Below are positions 13,701 through 28,700 of a DNA stretch of 64,000 nt, piece by piece; within the stretch, counting starts at the first letter, position 1; every line of letters begins with the position of its first letter. This DNA is from Branchiostoma floridae (Eukaryota; Chordata; Leptocardii; Amphioxiformes; Branchiostomatidae). The position numbers and the translations under genes are program-made. Location of the stretch: NCBI RefSeq assembly GCF_000003815.2, contig NC_049993.1:3179371-3243370 (forward strand). The letters are read 5' to 3'. The notes beneath the pieces are model-generated. The model had not been told where the DNA came from, searched no databases, and saw only the letters and a program-made list of their open reading frames with translations.

Positions 13701-16700
13701 GTACCGTGTATATACAGTATTACAGTTGCAAAATCTTACATTTTTCATACAGTGTATTAGACTGTCATATATACTACTGAAAGACTGCAATTACTACATA
13801 TTATTCTGTGGCATAATCTTTAAACATGTTACTGCTTCACAACTTACACTGTCTTCATCGCTGTAGTCCGAGTCATCAAGGCTGTCTGCAGTGGGTTGAT
13901 GGGGGTGTGATGCCTTCCCACTCCCATCCCCAAGATTTGCTTTAGAATTCACCGCCCTCGTCGAACCACTGTATCGAGGAATAAGATTGAATCCATGATA
14001 CAGAAATGAGAAAAGCCACACTTAAATAATAATCATGATTAGTCCTGTGGAACGCTAGAGCCGAGTAGAACAGTTTTTACCCCAAGCTTGACCCCAGGAT
14101 TCCAATCTGCAACCTATTGCACTGGTCCCGGGCAGCCAAACTCACAAAACCAAACACGCAACCGATTATGCCAAAAGGCTCAAAGCCATTTGGCATGGTC
14201 GGTTGGTGGTACTTGAACCGCACTGTTACACCTGGATGACGTACGAATGGGTTGGCATTTTTGCAGGAAAATTTTACATTACAGACTAATCTTAACTGAT
14301 GATAAGATCAGGACATTCCTGTAACGGTTCACTATTGTCCATATTATTACAAGCAGGAAAATTAGACTTGACAGTTGACTGATTTATCGGCCTTGCTAAA
14401 AATTAGCACAGCAGTGCACACACGACGCTGGATCTAAAACCGGGCCTCGAAATGCTTTTTTCTGCATACCTGCACTGGTGCAGGTAACACTGAAAATTAC
14501 CTGCACCAGACAAATTTAACCTGCACCACTCTGAATTTAGGAAGTATGGATCATACTAAAATTGTTCAGGAACCGTTGTTATTTTTTCTTTTATACCTTA
14601 TAGGTGGTAACATTCAATGCAGCAAATAACAATCCACATACACATACATCATATGACATTTATGTATAAAACCCAGTGCATGGATCAGTGCAGGTTAGGT
14701 GCAGGTAGACACCAGAAATACCTGCACAGCTCCAATTTTACCTGCACTAACCTGCATATGCAGGTGGTATTTCGAGCCCTGTAAACAGATTTGTAGCACA
14801 ATTTTGTCGCCCCTCCCAGATTTTCAATCCATGCAAAATTGAAACATATGTTCTAATATTGAAATTCTAGGTTGGTTTTGTTAAAAACGTCATGGTATTT
14901 GCGGTTCAAGTCTCCTCCGCACACAACAAGCTTTGCCCCCCTCCCCCCAACCAGGTGACTACTACCGTTGCATTCGCCCGATACGGCGACTGTTTGTAAT
15001 ACGGAGAAAATAGTTCACAAAGGATGACAGAGACACAAAATTGTGCAAGGATAGATGGCAGAGATTCATCTTGCCAACACAACTTCTGTCCACTCCAAGC
15101 AGCTTTGGTGCGGGGAATTTTGGGTGACCTGGCGCGCACGTGTGTTGTTTATCGGCAGCCCCGGAGTGTCGCTGTCAATTTGAGGCTAACTAGAGAAAAT
15201 CGGCAGCACCGCAGGTTTGCAGACACAATATCAACTTGTAAGCATTCCCATGTCAGAAATAGCGACTTATCGATACGGTACAACCTGACAAATTATGTTG
15301 CTGTTGTTGATATCCCTGTTTTCCGTCTACTTCAACAGTGTTGCGCTAGACGTAGACTCTTGGTGCTGTATACTTCCGGTTCATTCTGCTTCCGGTTCAA
15401 GGTGCTTGTGATCTGGTTTCACGTGGTTTTATTCCCAGTGTGCTTTACTCGTGCATGATATCAGTAAGATAAATTATGATTGACTGAACCTGTTTGTCTG
15501 CTACATCTACTATATGTACCTAGAAAGCGTCGGGTACAATGCTGAGTTAATCCGCTCTTTATGATTTTCCCTCGGCATTCCCGCTAAGGTTACTGTGATT
15601 GTGAATGTCAATGTCTCTATCCTTATCTGCCTCATGGAACCGTTAGCTATGTTCATTATATTATTGCGCTTACAGGACGAAAAGCCGGGAGCCACCGCTT
15701 TCCCATCCGTCTGTGGCGCTGACATAGTTTCGAATGAAATAGAACTTCCGGTTCAACGTATATATCTGGCGTAGACCGGAAACCGCAATGCATTGTAGAA
15801 TACGCCTGATCCCTCCTCTGGTATCCTCCATTTTCCTAAAAACGTAGCCTTTCTGGTTTTCAATGTACAATTCCTAGAATTTGTCATCTAAACCCAACGT
15901 AAAACTTCTATGAACTGATATAAAACCTAATATACTACTACAAACTTTGTTTTTTTTACTATATACATTTCATCATTTCATCATGGCGTAATCGGTATCG
16001 CGTTCGGCTCAGGCCCAGGTGATCCTGATTTCGAATCCCGCTGTGCCACCGATCTTGTGCCCTTGAGAAAGACACTTTACACGACTTTCCTCACTTGACT
16101 TGGTGTAAAGGTATATCTTGAGTATCTTGAGTCTGAATTGTCTTACAACGTTTCCTATTGGACATCTCAAATTGTCTTAATTCATAGTTGGAGTATAAAA
16201 GACCAGTTTCCTCCAGATCACTTCAGTGTCACTGACGAAGGCTAGTGGATTCTATCCGAAACGTCTGACCGTTTCAAAACCATATCCAGTTGCTTGAGTA
16301 ACTACTTTTTGGTGTAAAGAAATGATGTTTGTTGACAAATATCATTTTCTTTACTTTCCAATGGGTGCTTTTCTGAAAATACTATTGATTGATGATATTA
16401 TACTACTTTTGCATCAGAAAAAGACAAATGCACCAAAATGGGAAAGAAAGAAAATGATGTTTGTTGAATTGTTTTTGTAATAATTATTGACAAATATCAT
16501 TTTCTTTACTTTCCAATGGGTGCTTTTTGGTGCATTTGTGTTTTTCTGATGCACAAGTAGTATAATATCATCAATCAATAGTATTTTCAGAAAAACACTG
16601 CTGTTTGGCGAAGTTTGGGCACAATGATATTACATGGCACAATTCCCTGGCTAGTGATATTAATGATTTGCACGCATTGTATGAAGGGAAGGTAAAAAGA

Positions 16701-19700
16701 CACCACTTGGGGGGCATACATGTACGGGCATGACGCACCCGCTTACACGAGTAAGGGTAGAAGGGACCCCTTGCATTCAGAGTCTTTTTCGGAAGTCCTC
16801 CTAGGAGACGGATACTCCAAATTACAAAGCTGCATCTGCTGGAGCCGCCTCAAACGTGGCATCCAGTTCTGTCCCTGGGAGACTTAATAGTGCTCCAGTA
16901 GACGAGAGGGTGGAGAAGGAATTGCACACCCCTCCTTTACCATAAAAAAGTCACCTGCAGGTCAGGCAAACAGGTAAATGCCTCTCTGCCTGCTCATCTG
17001 TCGAATCAACAGGAGAATCCCAATACGTTTAATACATTACTAGTCTATTCCTGAAAATATCCCGTAAATCTTTGTCTACAGATCTTTTGGAACTGGCTGG
17101 TGAAACGATTTCCGCTCTGGGTGGCACCAAACCTCATAACGCTTTTTGGGCTGGTCATCAACGTAGTGACGTCACTGCTCCTTCTGTATCATTCTCCTAC
17201 AGCACGGGAAGAGGTGAGTTATACAGGTTTTAGTTATGTATGTTTCCCGGTATTGCACTAATTTATCTAAGCGATAATCACAGGTTCGGGGTAGCAAAAC
17301 CACAATTTTGTTCTACAGTGGATGACATATGATGGGCCTATGATGAGAATATGTGTGTCTATTTTTTATATGTTAATTTTGACGATGATTGCTATGAGCG
17401 TGTTGGTGTGGTCTTGTTCATAAAAGTTTTAATGCCCAGGCACTGTGGTATATACAGATAAGGTAATGTAGCTTGTTCTTTTTGCTAAAATTAACCTTTC
17501 GTCATGTACTCCCTACCTGTTAATAGATCAAGCCCTAGACTATGTCATTGACGAAAGCCATATCAGTCTGAAACGTGTATGCCATGTTGGAGAAGCCCAC
17601 TTTTTTTGCATGGGAACATAACCCCAGGGGCCACAACCCCAGGGAACACATCCACAGTGATACAAACACATGGAACAAAGCCCCAAGGGGACACAACTCC
17701 AGAGGACACAACCACAGGGGACACAAACCCATGGGATACAACCACAGGGGATAAAACCACAGAAGACACATCCCCCTAGGGCACAACCCCAGGGGACACA
17801 ACCCCAGGGGATACAACCACAGGGGACAAAACCTTAGGGAACACAACACCAGAGGACACAAAACCAGGGGACATAACCTCGGGGGACACAACGACAAAGG
17901 ACACAACTCCAGGGGACACAACCACCGGGAACACAACCCCAGGGGACACAGCCCTGGTGGACACATACGTTACAAAATTGATCTGATTAACATGTATGGT
18001 ATTTTTTCCCTGCCACATCATGACTGATTAATAGCACATTGGACTTCCTTGTATCGTATCGCATGTACAGGCCCCGGCGTGGGCGTATCTGGCATTCGCT
18101 ATTGGGATTTTCGTTTATCAAACTCTGGACGCCATCGATGGGAAACAGGCACGCCGAACGGGAAGCGGAACACCGCTTGGGTCCCTGTTTGACCACGGCT
18201 GTGACGCTATAACTAAAGGTAAGAATAAGCTCGTTCACTATTCGATTGCGCATGCACGGTGACATGGATGGCGGGTAATACGTCAACAAAACACTTCTGA
18301 ACATTGTTAACCCTCAAACACCCGAGAAAAGTCCATTTGGACCCCAGAAGTAACTTTTGACGCGCCACTTGAACATTTTCGATTTGAAACAAAATCCCTT
18401 CTGACACTTCCTCAGTCAACATCTGCTATACACTGGCCTAATTTTTTACGGAGATTGGCACAATATTGTGCAAATTACAATGGTAAGTCTGTGTTCAGTC
18501 CGTCTGAGGTCCAAATGGACCCAAACAGAAATTAAAGTACATTACAGGAAACAGGAAAAAAGAAAAACTTTGTGAAAATACTTGAACTAAATAAAAGGAA
18601 ACATCAACAAACATGGGTGGCTGTATCGTTAACCGTTTTGGCATTATCCGACATAAATGTTGGCACAGGCCTAAAAAGTATGTAAAAGAATCGACATATG
18701 CTAAGGGCACAATCCGCAGTACGTGCAAATACGTGCTGTCCATGTGCCAAAACGTGAGCAATATTTTGGTATCGGTAAGTGGTAAATACCGTCTCCGTAC
18801 GAACACGTAGGGAATTCGACGGATTTGGGAGCACGCAAACACGCCGTAGAAATTTAAGTGCATGCAGAACTTTCTCTACGATCGGGTTGCAGATTTGCCC
18901 TGTTGCGTTTTGCGTGTTCCGTGCTTGCATCGCGCTTTACTTGTTGACCTGTGAATGCCGATGCACAACGCACACTGTAACGAGGGAGCTGGTGCACCGC
19001 ACGCACAACGCACGTGGCAAGCAAATGGTTTCTGCAGTATATAAAGCCGAGTCGACGAAAGACTGCCAAACCGTCTTCAAGATGCGTAAGAAGACACAAA
19101 AATAGCCGTCAGTTGCATCTGTAGCAGCTTTGACCAGATCCGACCAAAAGAAAGATGAGAGGGAAAATGAGGAAGAGGAGAGGAGTAGGGAAGAAGCGTC
19201 AGAAGATGACGCCACTGAGTACAGTCGAGTCTGAGCACGAGGAGGGTGGTTGCTCAGAGAGAGTGTCCCATGAACAGGATGCGACAAAGGAGATCCATGG
19301 GCGAACCCAGCATGCCCTGCGTTGTTTTCCCTGCTTCCTCTCCCTTTCCCGTATCTAGGCAAGTAATTTCACGTCGTGCTCTTGTACTGCGACTTGTATT
19401 TGCAGCATCAGAGCCCGGAGTCTCTGCGGTGGAATGGGTTTCATCATGGTTTAGGCAGCAGCTAGGACTTCTGGAGGCAGCAGCTAGGACCTTGAAAGGT
19501 CGTCCAATACATACATCCCCGAAAAACTTACGTTCATCGCACTTGCAAGCACTTACACAATGTGAGTGAGTAAAGCTAGTGGCACAACCCGCCGTGCGTG
19601 CAATTTGTCCGTACGTTTTTTTTTTTGGAGGCCACGTCCGCCACGTATTTCTGAAAACGTGGGGAACGACAGGCAAGAGCAGGGAGGGAGTACGTCAACG

Positions 19701-22700
19701 CACGTTTCTCACACGGTTGTGCAATGTTTAAGTAAGTGGTCTGCACGCCACGCCTGACTGCGAGCGGTTGCGTTTATCGTTCGTCGCGCAAGTGGTAGGT
19801 GTGTTGCACGTACTTACAACGCACGGTCTCTCTGCGATTGCCACGTCAACGTATGCAGGCCCTACTTACACGTGCTGCTGAAGCGCGGAGTAAGCACGGA
19901 ACACCCAATCACCACGTGCGCAGCACGTACGTGCTGCGTGCGCCGTCCGTACAGCAATTGACTGTGAGGAAATTTTAATACACTCACGGAGTCAGTGCGT
20001 TGTGCGCTCATTGGCTGTACAGGTCAGGCGCGTCGCCCGTACTGGGACGTACGGGGGGCGAATCCGCAGCCCGATCGCAGAGAAAGTTCTGCATGCACTT
20101 AAATTTCTACGGCGTGTCTGCGTGCTCCCAAATCCGTCGAATTCCCCACGTGTTCGTACGGAGACGGTACTTACCACTTACGGATACCAAAATATTACCC
20201 ACGTTTTGGCACGTAGACAGCACGTATTTGCACGTACGGCGGGTTGTGCCCCTAGCTTTAGGAAACCGTACGTAAGCAGCACGTGTAAGCATGGCCTGCA
20301 TACGTTAACATGGCATTCGCACAGAAACCTTACGTTGTAAGCACGTCGTGCAACTCACCTACCACTTGCGCAACGAACGATGAACGGAACCGCTCGCAGC
20401 CAGGCGTGGCGTGCAGATCACGCAATTACACCTTGCGCAGCCGTGTGAGTGACGTGCGTGGACGTACTCCCTCCCTGCTCCTGCCTATCGTTTCCCACGT
20501 TTTCAGGAATACGTGGCGGACGTGGCCTCCACGAAAAGCGTACGGACAAATTGCACGTTCGGCGGGTTGTGCCCCTAGCTTTATAGGGCGTGTCCTCGGT
20601 CCTCGCCAGAAATATACTGGTTGTGGTGCAGCAAAAAAAAACCTCTCCCGTCTGATTAGGGTTAAATGATTACAATCAGATGTGCAGAGATCAGGTGTTA
20701 AAGGTCATTCAGTGTAAAATAAACAGCTGCTGCACGAACCGCGCACATGCATGAAGCTAGTGTGTTACGTCGAGTGGCGATTAAACAGACTATTGATATT
20801 TTATCCATGTGGCCGGAGTAGTCGCCGTTGTGATGTTGAGATGTTGTGATGTTGAGATGAAGGGACCTGTTCAATTTCTGCTACGCATTTGTATACTTCT
20901 TAAAGCTCTGTCATGAGTCATTGTTTGTGGTCCGTAATTGCCCCTGATATTTCATTGAATTTAATAAATGAAGTATGATATTCCTTAGATTGGTGCAGCA
21001 TATCATCAAATAATTGCTTTAACATTTAATCATGCATTAGCAATTCATAAAGATGAAATGTTTTCCAAATAAATCGAATATATATACATAACACTTACAT
21101 ATAGCGTCCCAGAGGCCCTTGCGAATATTCATAATTTGATCCGCGAAAACCCTCTGCCGTACGGCGATCCGTAAATTTCCTACCATCTTCCCACACCCGC
21201 GGTACAAAAACTATCCGGTTCTAGAGGCAAAGTTACCCATCAAAATAAAGGATATAAGTTTCTTATTCTTGTGATGTGTTTATTTTGCTTGTAAATTGTT
21301 TAACCCTATTCAGACCGGGCTTTTTTGGTCATCCCTGGACCGGGGGGGGGGTTTGAGGCCCTCCACTTCTAAGTCCTATAACTCTAAAACGACGTGCCGT
21401 AGGGCCACCAAATTTTTAGGACATCATTTCGACATAATATCTGACAAGTATGTGACGTTTGACGTTACGTTGACGTAAGATGACGTAATTATGACGTCAT
21501 CAATTTGATTACATTGGCCAAACCCATGAAAAATGGGTATTCTCAGAAAACTTCAAATTATGCTGCAAAAATGTAACAACAAGTGCAGATAACAGAATAA
21601 TAATGTTTATTACGACTTGCGTTGCCAAAAGCAACATCAATGACGTCAATATGACGTCATAAAATGACGTCATGCACATCTAAGATACGAGTTGGGCTCC
21701 GCCATATTATATCCACCACCTTGAATTTTTAAAAATACTTTTTTTGCAACAAATAATCACAAAGGGCAATGGAAATAGACTAAATTCATTCATTTAGATG
21801 GTTTTTGATGAAAAAATACCAGGTAGTTGCAAATTTTAAGGGATAATTAGCTTGTTTTTCTTGATCTGGCCTTTCCGTCCGCCATCTTGGATTTTGGGCT
21901 GATGACGTCATCAAATTAGCATAATTTATGCATATATAATTATGAAAGATATGCTGAATAATATAAGATTTTATTTATGTAACAAAATCACAGTAATATA
22001 GGAAATAAATTTGAAAAATACATTGTTAGAACCAAAAATAGTGATTTTTGGCAAAACTGCCTGTCAACAAACGGTTGCCATGGCAACAAGAAAAAATGGA
22101 AAATTTGTCAAACTTCGTGGAATTGTTGCCAACAATATTTTAGGAAAACTCACTAAATTTGGTGGTTCTAGCGTAAGCCGTTCTGGCGTTATAGGACATC
22201 GAAGTTAGCGCGGGCCTCAAAAGCCCCCCCCCCCCCCCCCCCCGGTCTGAATAGGGTTAAAATGCCAGAAATTCGCCGGTGTAAGCGGGGAGGTCGGGGC
22301 TTCGGATCGTGCTTCCACACTTCCGGCTGCAGGCGCCGGGAACCCCCACTTTACTGCGCTTGCGCTTCGCCGTCTTAGACCGCAGCAGAATGAATGTTGA
22401 AAGAGCACATTTCAAGCTTTAAAATGATGCCTGGAACATGAGGAAAAATTAATTTTTCGGGGGATAAAAGTCAACTTGAAAGGATTTGTCGATCTTTAAT
22501 GATAAAAATCACCGAACAAATTTTATTTTTTCTTGTTCCGGGTGCCAAAATGACGACAAAAAACAGGGCTACGTTTTGATGTAATCGGCATGATTATAGC
22601 ATGCACACCGGCGAAGCGCTGGGCTGTTTTCCCTGACGATCGCCCCGATTTGGCCGGGCGGCGGCGCCGCGTGATCCTGACGCGCCAAATTTTGGGCTGC

Positions 22701-25700
22701 GCGCCCCTCAGAAACGGAGGATATGTGAGTGAAGCGGCACAAGAAAACCTTTTTCGACGCTATGGATGAAGAATTTCAAGGTAAAATACTTGATACAACT
22801 TGTAGTGTTTGGGGGAGGGGGGCGTGTTGAAGAAAATGTGCTTTTGAACATTTTTTTTTCTCAAGTCAATATCCCAGCAAATTTCTATGCAGTGTTTCTT
22901 TATCCATGTTTTAATCATGAAACTTACATGTATGTAAAATGTTTCTTAGTAATTATTTCTTATTAATTTTTCTTAGTTTATTGCTTTCTTTAGTACATTG
23001 TACATATGGATCATTGCTTGGCCTGTTGTGTACCATTATTTTTTTTCACTTGTTGAACTTGAGGCACCATGGCCCGCTTAGGGGTCAGCCGGGGAACCTA
23101 TGCCCAATTTTAAGAAAATATCTAATTGTATTTTCAATGTCATTGTTACTGTTCGTGTGAATCATTTCTTGCCTCATTCCAAGTCTAAAATACCATTGTG
23201 TATTTTTTTCACTTGTTGAATTTGAAGCACCGTGGCCCCCGGTTAGGGGTCAGCCGGGGAACCTATGCCCGAATTTTTCAAACCACTAATGAAATTTTCA
23301 GTGTCAACGTGAAAAATTTGTGCAAACAGATTGTGTATTCTCTGTCAGATTGTGCCAAAGGATTTTTTGCTTGACTTTTCTGGTGTAGCAAAAATCATAA
23401 ATCTGTACTTACCTGCAATATTATACTCTTGTCTCTACTATCAGCCAGGTTCCTACCGACTGGGCGAGGTTGTCGCAGTTGGTACTGCGGTTCAGTCGCA
23501 GAAACAGTGACACTTACCTCCTTCTATCTTGTTGCAGGTATTTATCTACTTACCCCAACTTGCCTTTCTTTCTTTATTGAATTTTTTATTTCATTATTGG
23601 ATCATTCTGATTCTTTCGTCACAAGAAAGAAAGAAGTCATAAGAAAGAAATGTAGATGAACATCAGACATGGTACTGGAGTAGGTCGTCATCCCCTCAGA
23701 TGGAAGAACATTATCACCATGGTAGACATATGTTAATCATAAAACTCAAATAATTTTGTTTTCCAGGTGGAATGTAGATTGTACAAACTCCAAGATGTAG
23801 CTGATATTAGACCGGAGAGCGGAGCGGAGATATTGAATGGTAGTGGTGCAGCCAGTTCCATTAGCATTAAGTTTGTTACAGAATACTGTTGCTACCACAG
23901 AAAATGATAAGTAAGCCTGTTGTTTTTGTAAAAAAGTTGTTTACAAATGCATTATTAGTATTGATTAAATAAGGAGAAGTACATGTACAGTGTGTACCTG
24001 CACTACGGTACATCAAAGAAATCTATGTCGATTGTATGTATCCTGAAGATAGCCTTTGACCTTGGAAAATGTTGAACTTATCCTAATAAATTCAGTGTTT
24101 AAACAATGTCTACCTATTGATATTTTATCTCTTATTAGTACAAACATTTGTCATGTATATTTTATTATACAAGTGTAAAGTTGTACTGTTGATGCAGTGT
24201 AACATCATGACTCAACATGAAAATAATGCGACATATTCACACACTTACCTTTCACCATTTAAAAAGCATTTTACTCCTTTTGATTAGCTCTTTCAGAAAC
24301 AGTAAAAAACAGGCATTGTATTGTGTTTTTAAAATTTTGGTTGGAATATTCACTATTAGTAGGATTTAAAATGCAAAAATTTTTCCGAACACACCACGAT
24401 TTTTCATTGATCGCCCTGTAATATCGAAAAAGAACTGGACCTTCAAACTAACCAGATTTGTAGTACGTACTATGGAGACCGTGACAATGTAAAAGTTTTA
24501 AAGCAGAGGGTAAACGATCGCTGAGATATCGTTTTCGGAAAAGTGCGCCAAGATGCAGGGAAGTGACTTCCGGGTTCAGGGGTCACTACACAAATACCTG
24601 TGACGTCAGCCTGATTTGCAGAGCTACGGTCTGTGCGACTCGTGCGACCCGGGTTCGAGTCCAGGGGAAGGGTGATTTTCAATTGTTCTTTTTTCCTTTT
24701 TGACATCTTTTTAATATAAACAATAGTTTCAGCACATTCCAATAACTAGAAAAAAGCGTTTACACACGCAAACCTTGGCAAAATGTCAGCTTTTTTAAAG
24801 CACTTGTTTTTACACAGACACAGACACCGACACAGAATAAGTGACTAGCATCCTTATGTCACCCTGCCAGGATAGTGTTAGGACTTAAGCTATAATATAG
24901 AGAGACATCAGTTATATTACACACAATGAAACTACTTCATCAATTGTCCGTTTTCCTTTCCTCTAGTTTTTATGTGCATTGGAACATGCTGTGTAATGGA
25001 AACGGGAGAGAGTCCGGAGTTGATGCTTCTGTTATCCGTTTGTTTCTTCATCCCTTACTACATTTCCCTTTGGAGTTCCTGCCTGTCTGGGAAATTCACA
25101 TTTGGCTTGTAAGTAGTCATTTTTACCGCCATGAACGGAGGATATATATAGTTTACCCTGCGTTTGTTTGTGTGTGTGTGTCTGTGTGTAAACAAGATAA
25201 CTCAAGAAAGACTGAGTGAATGGTTTTATACTTGGTGTGTTGGTAGGGCGTGATGAATCTGGAAATGATTAGATTTTGGGCCCCTAGAGGCTTTCTTTGG
25301 TACTGCAGCGTAACTTCCAGGTTTGCTATCTCGTGTTCTAAACAAGCTATGGTCACGAGATAGCTCTTGTGCCGAGGAATAAGTGACATAATTTTAAATT
25401 CCCTAGCAACTATTTTTCGGATAACAGGGGCATTTTTGTCAAAAATTCCTGAAGACGAAAACTCAAAAAGGAAACAACGGATTTTTATGATTTTTGGTAA
25501 GTACACACCTTAGACAATGTTGTACAAAATGAAATGCTAATTATGCAAAATAGGATTACATCTACAAAATTAATGATATATTCTATCATAGCAGTTTTTC
25601 TATGTATGTCTTGTCCCGGACCTGATATGGTCTTGACTTTTGGCTGGTAGATAGCTTGCAGTGTCAGGGCAAAGTGGGACACCCCCCTAACATTTAATTT

Positions 25701-28700
25701 CGGAACTGCAGGGGCGTTTTTGTCAATACATTCCAAAGAGGATAACTGCAGAAAGGATTGATGGATTGGCATCATTTTAGGCATGTAGGTAGCTTGGGCA
25801 AAGGGTTCATAATGATATGCAAATTAGGACTTAATTTGCAATATTAATGAGAAAATTGTATAATTGTATAATTGTAATGTTAATTGTAATAGGTGGAATA
25901 TAAGCAGATACCAAATATGGTAATGGAGACTCATTTGCATTACGTATGTAAAAATTGCAAAACTGCTTTATGATTAATGATTGGAATTTCATAATTGTTA
26001 CATGTGTACGTTAGTCAATGACGAACAACACCATGCATAAATTATTTGTTAGTCAATTGCATGAAATTTACAAAAGCTCTAAATATTTCATGGAAGTATG
26101 AGGTCGCCAAATTCTAGACATCTTTAAACCACCTGAATATCCAGCTGACGTGTCTACGGTCGTTGTCGGGGCGATTCCTCGGGCTTTGGGCTATTAAAAT
26201 AGGCTGGCCAATGTTTGCAGGTCACTTTTAAAATACCTTACTCTGTCTTGAAATAGTTGAACTGTAATTTCCAACACCAGTAAGCAGTGGATTATAGGTT
26301 GCAGGAAGTCTATGGCGCTGAACAGAGACGGTGGGCGCCATAGACCTCCTGCAACCTATAATCAACTGCTTATTGAGTCACGTGTTCTATCTGGATAACG
26401 TGACGTCACGACTGCAGTGGATTGTTCATTCCTTGACAAAGACTGATGCTGTGCAGTCGAAAATTTGGATGAGTCCAATTCTTGTGTCGGAAATTACAGT
26501 TCAACTATTTCAAGAATGACTTTTACCAACACAGATGAACTTTAAAGTTACCTTACTCTGTATTCTGCTCACAGCATGGATTGTACTGAGGAGCAATTTG
26601 TCATCATGGGGCTACCTATCATTTCAGCAGTGTTTGGTCCTTCCATCTGGTCAACCAACGTACGTTATATGTTTTCCTTTCTTACAAATGTGTACTTGGC
26701 GTGCCGTGCCTTAGATGATGATTTTTATTTGTAGCAAAGCGTTTCAGTAATTTCCTTCACCGAGACGATTGTATTTTGGGTAGCGTTTGTATGTTTGTAT
26801 GCATTTATGTATGTATGTATGTATGTATGTATGTATGTATGTATGTAGAAGACCAGTATAACTCAAGAACGCCTGAATAGATTGTATTGATATTTGGTAT
26901 GTGGGTAGGTCTTGATGATACCTCGAAACGATTAGATTTTGCCCCCCCCCCCCCCCTAGCAGTCTGTTACGGTACTGCAGCGGAACTTCCTGGTTTGATA
27001 TCTTAAGTTCCGAACTTGCTGTGGCTATGATTTTTGAGTGGTAGACAGCTTTTGATGACGAGAGTAAGTGGTGTAGGTTTGGGCTCCCTAGTGGCTTGTT
27101 TTGGAACTGCCGGGCAGGTTTAGTATCAGAGTTGAAAAGAGAATAACTCAAGGAGGGGTTAACGGATTGCTATGAATGTTGGTATCTACATAGTGTAAGT
27201 GATGCTTCATATAAAGACATATTTATTAGGCAAATCGGTGTCTAATTTGCATAATTAATTAGATAATTTTGTAAACACGCTCATTTCCATTCTCGGACCA
27301 TAGCAACATGTAACATTTGTAACTGAGAAGGAGAGGAATATTGATATATACATATTATGCAAAATAAAGACCTAATTTGCATAATTAACAAGAAAATGCT
27401 ACAATTTCATTTTGGTAAATGACAGGAACTTCTTACTTGTAGCATTTGGAACTTATGTGAAGGTGAACATCGTTGAACATCAATTATGCAAATGAGATCC
27501 TCATTTGCATAAATTATCAAAAATGCGTTAAAAGCATTCTTTCTTAACATAGATTGTGTACGTCTGTTGTTTGGTGGAGGATATGATCAAGTAATATAAT
27601 TTATGAAAATGAGAACCTTATTTGCATAATTAATGAAACACAATTAACACAGCAGTTGTAAAGGCTAGGATCATTTGGCGAAGGTATGGGGTCGTGGAAC
27701 GGTGGAACTCTAGTTTCTTTTGAGACTCATTTGAGTTGACTTGGAATAAGAACCTATTTTGGGTAAATATGGTCTTTTAGAGACTTGTGGCTGTGTTAGA
27801 TTGGGGATCAGGAAGGAAGAAATATGCAAGATGATGCAAAAATGAATATCGTTTACCTAATCAACTACTGCAAATGTGGCTCAAAAGACGTCACTCTTAC
27901 CTTTAAGCTGATCATTGTATACCATCAGTTTATTTAACAGTTATATTCTTGAATTTGGGAAACAAGAGACTTATTTTTGATATGGATGTAATAGAAGAAT
28001 GGCATGTGTTTAAAAATACTAAACATACAAACATGAAAATGTTTGTTTTCTATCCATAGGTGCCTCTAATAGGCGTCTCATTCAGAGCAGCGGTGACTTT
28101 GATCTATGTGTTTTCGAACATACTGGTGGTGGTTTTAGGCCACTTAGCCATAATTTTAAAGGTATGATTTTCAAGTATATCTATTGTTTAGTAAGAGTTT
28201 TAGTTATTATAAGTATAACTCTCCTTTGAAAAGTCTTCCTAACATGGTTAAGACTTGGTCTTTATGCTTTACTCGGGTTGCCGTTTTATTCGACAAAAGA
28301 TATGCAGATTTGATTAAACGGCTGACTTCACCGAGCAAAACAATTGCAATCCGTTTCCTAAAATAAGCAGAGGCAAAAGGAGCAAATGTATACTGCAAAT
28401 TACTTCTAAAATTTCCAAGTCGGATTATTTTGTGTGTGTTTTGTTACAACTCGCATCAATAATGGGGTCATCCATATGATCGGTTGTACGGGTGCACGAA
28501 ACCAACATTTAAGCGGGCATTCAATCATGCGTAATTGCTAGGTGTTTTTTTTAACAAAAGCTACCTGTTCAAGAAAAAAAAATTGTGAGCAGTGCACAAC
28601 AAATGCAGTGAAAAATGATACACATTTTATTTGTGAATGTCCCATTTAGGCCAAGGTCACATTTTCACAAAGGGGCCCGGCCGGGAAGTTTTCGGTAACG

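Noticed and set aside
13794-14021. Acidic minus-strand ORF ([10 protein letters not shown])
   Set aside because: Low-complexity composition only; no supporting homology or splice signals.
17535-18021. 143-aa minus-strand ORF with PLGLC repeats
   Set aside because: It is a 15-bp minisatellite inside intron 2; the composition follows from the repeat.
18495-20669. Several ORFs of 100-140 aa on both strands
   Set aside because: They lie in the GC-rich inverted-repeat element, overlap one another on opposite strands and show no recognisable domain.
23429-23659. Possible extra phosphotransferase exon
   Set aside because: Exons 3 and 4 already join in phase 1 and match the family without a gap.
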